DNA of 64,000 nt from Takakia lepidozioides (Eukaryota > Streptophyta > Takakiopsida > Takakiales > Takakiaceae): positions 14,198,001 to 14,262,000 of the forward strand of contig CM060733.1 in the NCBI GenBank assembly GCA_030704615.1, in the 5' to 3' direction. The notes under the pieces were generated by a model, which had not been told where the DNA came from, ran no database searches, and saw only the letters and a program-made list of their open reading frames with translations. The position numbers and the translations under genes were made by a program. Below are positions 59,666-64,000 of this stretch, piece after piece (the first letter of the stretch is position 1; every line of letters begins with the position of its first letter).

Positions 59666-60070
59666 CTCATTATTTTATTTTATTTTATTTATTTATGTTT
59701 ACAATCTTCAAGTTCATCCATGTGTATATCTATAAATATTTTTTTAACATATACATTATCTATTAATGAATATTAATTTTTAATATGTTACTGATTATAG
59801 ATTTGATATACAAAGAATGTGATGATTTATTTCAATTAAATACAATAATTTATAGTACTGTAATTTATATGAATGAAGTGACATTAGCTACAGTATTAAA
59901 AACCTCATGATAGTTCACCTGTAGATACTTTTTGAAGATTATAAAACCCTCTGCTGTAAATATACAGAAATTTACAATTTTTAAAAAGTATACCCTTCTG
60001 TATATATATTTCTCTTTTCAAAATACCCTTAAATATATATACGTATATTTTTATGTTATATTATATTATT

Positions 60071-60400
60071 GCAATCTCCCCTGTCGAGGCTTCATATATT
60101 GATATATCCACTTTGCTATTTTTCGCGAATTTTCACCTACCAAAAGCACTTGAAACTCCAAATCTTCCACATGAGGGCCAATCATTGCTCTAAGAAAGCC
60201 CACTTATTTTGCGTCAATTTCAAACGACCCAAAGTACTTGGAATTCCACATCTCCCACACCGTTGGTCCAAAAATCATGAGACCAAGCCGGTGCACACCT
60301 CCTCATCGAGGGCTTTCCAACGGCACCAAGCACCAGGGCTGGGCTACAAAACAAAACAAAACAAGACAAACGTCCCGTTTCACATTCTAGCTACGAAGGT
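60071..60400. repeat. Dispersed repeat, copy 2 of 2
   Basis: Partner of 47,755-48,050: CGACCCAAAGTACTTGG, TCATGAGACCAAGCCGG, CAACGGCACCAAGCACC, CTACAAAACAAAACAA. It also carries an internal duplication of its first part. Confidence 0.75.
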
Positions 60401-61028
60401 CGGAGACTAGTTTAGCGTAGAGCAGGGTGCCAATAGTGTCACATCATCATCGTCGTCGTCAGCCACGTCATTGTCGTCGTTTTTCTTGAGAACCTGCCCG
60501 AAATGTCCCAAAGTAAGGGGGAGAGCTGTCTTGCAGCGTGGGGAAGGGAAGATGATGTCCTCGCGTGCTTGAGTGCAGAGGGGTTTTACACATCAATCTT
60601 GGAGGGAGATCTTACATGGTGGATGTTGCCGTCCGAGTGGCTTACCACCAGCCACAAGCCCTGTTGTGTATCAATCTCCATTGACGTTAATCACCTGAAA
60701 AAATCATCAAAAAAGGAAAAAAAGTTTTAGTAAAAGTGGAAAACAATGGTTTGCTTCATGGCTTTTTTCCCCCAATCTAATAAAAATTTCCTGAGGGCCT
60801 CTGTCCCCTCTTTAAATTTAAAAAAGAAAAGAAAAACACAATGAGAAACAAAGTAATGAAGTGAAGATAGGAAATATTGCCACATGCAGACAAACAGGCG
60901 AGGGGTAACCGGCATTTAGGTTGCTCCTTAAGGAGATTCTGATCTTCACAGCTTCTTGGCACGGATCTGAGAGAGGGAGGAGAGAGGGAGAAGAGGGGGA
61001 GGGGGTTGGCGCAAGCGGTTGGGAAGGA

Positions 61029-61830
61029 ATGGCTTGTTGGTTGCTAGAGGCTGGATGGGTGTGGTTCACCAACAATTTCAGTGATTTTCAACTGGCAGCG
61101 CTGGGAAGCTTCTTCATTCACGAAGGTGTATTTTCCTGTCAGGTCTGCCATTTCTTTTGATCGAGAGTTGGGGGCTGCAAAAGTACAAGATTCAAGGCAA
61201 GGTGAATACGGCAGCGGCACAGAAAAAGTGTGTGTTGAAGCTACTGCTGTACCAGACCTGTGTCAATCTGCCCCTCATTACCTTGTCTTACCCGGTCTTC
61301 AAGTACATGGGCTTCACCAGCAAATTGCCCCTCCCATCCTGGAAGGTGGTGTGTTTACCTGTCATACTTCATCATGGAGGACTTGTCTTCTACTGGGGCC
61401 ATCGCATGTTGCACACCAAGTGGCTCTATAAGCATGTCCACAGTGTACACCACGAGTATGCCACACCATTTGGGTTAACCTCAGAATATGCTCATCCACT
61501 GGAGATTCTGTTTCTTGGCTTCGCCACCATTTTTGGGCCTGCCATCACTGGTCCTCACCTACTCACACTCTGGATATGGATGAGCCTGCGGGTGCTGTGG
61601 AGGCTCACTGTGGCTACGACTTTCCTTGGAGCCTTTCCAGAGTTTTTGCTTTCTATGGGGGAGCCGAATTCCATGATTATCACCATCGGTTGCTCTACAC
61701 CAAGTCAGGGAACTACTCATCCACTTTCACCTACATGGACTGGATCTTTGGTACAGACAAGGGGTACAGGAAGCTGAAGGCTTTGAGGAACAAACCAGAT
61801 GAAAAGGCGACCAAGGTGGGGGCAAGTTGA
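61029..61830 (+). pseudogene. SMO2: SMO2-type sterol 4-alpha-methyl oxidase, intronless and frameshifted
   Basis: SMO2 enzymes remove a C-4 methyl from sterol precursors at the endoplasmic reticulum using a di-iron centre. Coding similarity runs from the ATG at 61,029 (MACWLLEAGWVWF, FSDFQLAALGSFFIHEGVF) to the TGA at 61,830 (TYMDWIFGTDKGYRKLKAL) without an intron. All three His boxes survive: HRMLH, HSVHH and HDYHH. The frame breaks four times: one base missing near 61,131-61,136 (between HEGVF and LSGLP), a short deletion near 61,352, one base near 61,384 and about seven bases near 61,595. The middle stretch YLSYFIMEDL is readable only in another frame. Lack of introns and the frameshifts suggest a processed retrocopy; no poly(A) or target duplication was identified. 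Sequence error is less likely because neighbouring genes are clean. Confidence 0.88.
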
Positions 61831-62939
61831 AGTCGATCATTCGCGCGTATAGAATATATGCTGCGCTACCAAAACAATAAATACCACCGTCCAATGTACA
61901 AAAGGTGTAGAGTTACAACGTTCATAACGTGCTTGATCACAACCCACTTGTGCAAAGAATCAGCAAGTGAGCCAAACACCAAAAACCAAGGGGCTAGTGA
62001 GCCTCCGAAACATAAGGCACGAATCCAGGTGGCCACAGAACCAATCCAAAACATCACAAGGGCCAAATTACGAGCGAAGCTGAGTGTGCAAAGAAGTAGA
62101 AGAGAGAGAAACTCGAACTGAATGGAGCCATAAAGAACCCATCACAAACATACGACTAGGAGGACATACAGACAGAGGAGAGCAAACCCACGTTACACAG
62201 CAAGTGACTAGGATCAACGAGGTCTAAATGCATGCACTGTGAACACAGCATCTGGACGAAAATATCTTGTTGTTGGGACACTTTCATAATTCGCTGGAAA
62301 CATTTGTCCCATGTCGTTTGAACCCGCCCACACCAGCAGCAACTACATATAGCATGGCCCGACAAAGACATCACAGTAGCGCAGCGGCTCAACGGAGAAT
62401 GAATAGATGCGGAAGCTGTACATTAGAGATGCAATGAAAGCATAGATGATGCTTTTGAAGTTGCAACTTTATTCACGCTTCAAATCAGTTCGGTGTGCTG
62501 GTTCCTGTAAATGTCCCTTCCTTCTTGGCCATCTTACCCCATCGAGACTGTGAGCAGGTTTACAAGATGTGCCCTGCTTTATATCACGAACGCTTCTTGT
62601 GATGGGCAAACAATACAGATTTGGCTTTGACATCAATGATAATTGCTAACAGAAAGGGCCACAAGGACTTTTACACATTTGAAAATTAAATCTCATGTTC
62701 TGTGTCAGGCAAGTTTACCTCCCGAAGTAATTCGGCTTTGCTTAAAGCACCACCATTGTCCATGGCTCAAAAAAAAATTGTAGTGACATAACATGTTATG
62801 AATCATGCCTAGTATCAACTGTGGATTTAAGAGGGTGTTCTGAATTCTTCCTCTTCAAGAAAGAAGCAAGTAGGTTTTCCCTGCGGAGACTGGCTGCTGT
62901 GCTGATTTCAAACATAAAGTAGTCTCAAGGTGTGGGGTC
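61831..62939. other. No gene recognised
   Basis: Downstream flank of the SMO2 copy and 3' flank of the HIT gene. It may include 3' UTR of the HIT gene, but no polyadenylation site was assigned. Confidence 0.45.
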
Positions 62940-63300
62940 TCAGAAGAGAGCCCGGAGCTTGGTCGCTTCAGCTGCCATTTCTGCAAAGGTGCGGTCTTTT
63001 CGGTCCTGGTCTAGGTCCAGATGCTCTGCCAGCTCCTTCTCCTTGTCGTCCATCTACAAGCATACACAATTTCCAATGTGCCGAGTTTTAGTGGAAATAG
63101 ACATGTTCATATTGTAGAGTGTGAAAGGTTAATCTGAGTACATGATGTAGAACCAGATAATGAAGTCAAGGAGCTTCCGCTGTCAGTGGTAAGATCATTA
63201 CCACATCATAGACTTCGTCATTATTCTTGAAGTCACCTCCCTTTCTGGGCAAAATGTGTACATGGACATGCGGCACCGTTTGGCCTGCTTGTGGGCCATC
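62940..63300 (-). CDS. HIT-domain (FHIT-like) hydrolase, last two exons
   Basis: Exons 63202-63300 and 62940-63053, both phase 0, GT-AG, ending in TGA at 62,940-62,942. The first encodes [20 protein letters not shown] with the histidine triad HVHVH, which carries the nucleophilic His. The second encodes the plant FHIT-type tail [20 protein letters not shown] and [18 protein letters not shown] proteins cleave diadenosine polyphosphates. The exons for the N-terminal half were not convincingly found in 63,301-64,000 and probably lie beyond the window. Confidence 0.85.
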
Positions 63301-64000
63301 CTGCAGTTAAAGCAGGTATACACCCCACATTAGTACCACCCTCAGCGGATTGTTTATGTAATCATCTCACAAGTAGGGAGCTTAGAAGACAGCAACCTTC
63401 ATGAAGTATGTGGCTGGATTAGCTTACAGAAAGAACCGATCCCAGTTTCTTACTATCCCAAATACGTCCTGTTTGAAGGAAGGTTACAGTAGACCAAGTG
63501 CAGGCCACAACTTGGATGCTTGTTGGCCTACAAATCTGTGGAAGGGTCAGGTGATGCCGCAGAGCTCCAAACCCTGCAACAGAACCTAAGGAGTGGCCTC
63601 TGTTGGAGTGTTTGTTCACTTCAGTGTAACTAGTGCTCCTTGAATAGCAAGCTGGATACTTGCTATTCATGTCATGACAGAAAGGTTCAGATAGAAATAG
63701 CAAGTTGGACATTTGCTAGACATGCACATATCTGTTAGTCATGACGGACAGAGGACAGACAAAGGAGTTAAGGTAGGAATAGCACAAGGACTTCAAAAAG
63801 AAATATCTAAATTTGAGATCTGTATACTTAAGTAGGCATTCAGGCCATTTAGGCCACTCTCTGAAATAAATCGAGTCTCTCCTGTATGAAGTGTGAAACT
63901 TGTCTCCGCTTACATTGCTTGTATGTTTGTAGGTTCAAGCGTACTCATCATCTTTCCTCCTGTGAAAGTCCTCAAGCGAAGTGTCACCATGAGCTCTGGT
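63301..64000. other. Probable HIT gene intron, no exon recognised
   Basis: The minus-strand frames here (for example around 63,500) do not match the expected FHIT sequence before the triad. A long intron is the simplest reading. Confidence 0.4.

Noticed and set aside
61029-61830. Frameshifts in the SMO2 copy as introns
   Set aside because: The missing pieces are 1-7 bases with no GT-AG signals; they are small deletions, not introns.

Overview
This looks like nuclear DNA of a land plant that does not flower: a bryophyte, lycophyte, fern or similar. The protein-coding genes have many short GT-AG introns. One gene encodes a roadblock-type dynein light chain; flowering plants have lost dynein, whereas plants with swimming sperm keep it. 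A plant-type DUR3 urea transporter and an SMO2-type sterol oxidase copy support a streptophyte. I cannot name the species. Gene density is low and most of the window is repeats and transposon debris.

Layout. 1-560: palindrome-bearing minisatellite. 560-743: possible last exon of an unknown gene (-). 2.1-2.4 kb: short tandem repeat. 2.7-6.9 kb: decayed LINE (+). 6.9-11.35 kb: satellite field made of a 120-bp repeat that changes orientation near 8.05 kb and becomes a 1,010-bp higher-order repeat. 11.3-11.9 kb: unknown basic ORF (-) whose C-terminus is supplied by the satellite. 12.8-13.33 kb: array of about ten hairpins; 13.46-13.58 kb: 21-bp TGACGTCA repeat. 16.35-20.05 kb: decayed Ty3/gypsy-like element with gag, protease, a cytosine DNA methyltransferase domain and a PHD finger, but no reverse transcriptase or integrase that I can find. 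20.5-22.4 kb: 3' half of an unknown gene (+), six phase-0 exons. 24.6-33.0 kb: complete 15-exon DUR3 gene (-), with transposon pieces in its introns. 34.5-47.3 kb: cluster of three intact seven-exon ferritin-like genes (-, -, +) embedded in a duplicated module. 47.4-57.3 kb: tandem repeats, SINEs, a TTAA-flanked TIR element and a tandem pair of MITEs. 58.19-59.67 kb: five-exon dynein roadblock gene (+). 61.03-61.83 kb: intronless, frameshifted SMO2 copy (+). 62.94-63.30 kb: last two exons of a HIT (FHIT-like) gene (-).

Exon models for DUR3, the three ferritin-like genes and the roadblock gene were built by hand from splice sites. Each gives one uninterrupted reading frame, so the sequence is accurate enough to treat the frameshifts elsewhere as real decay. 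The host genes do not form an operon or visible pathway. The two points most worth following are the methyltransferase/PHD retroelement and the ferritin-like trio, which keeps the ferritin fold signature but has lost nearly all ferroxidase ligands.
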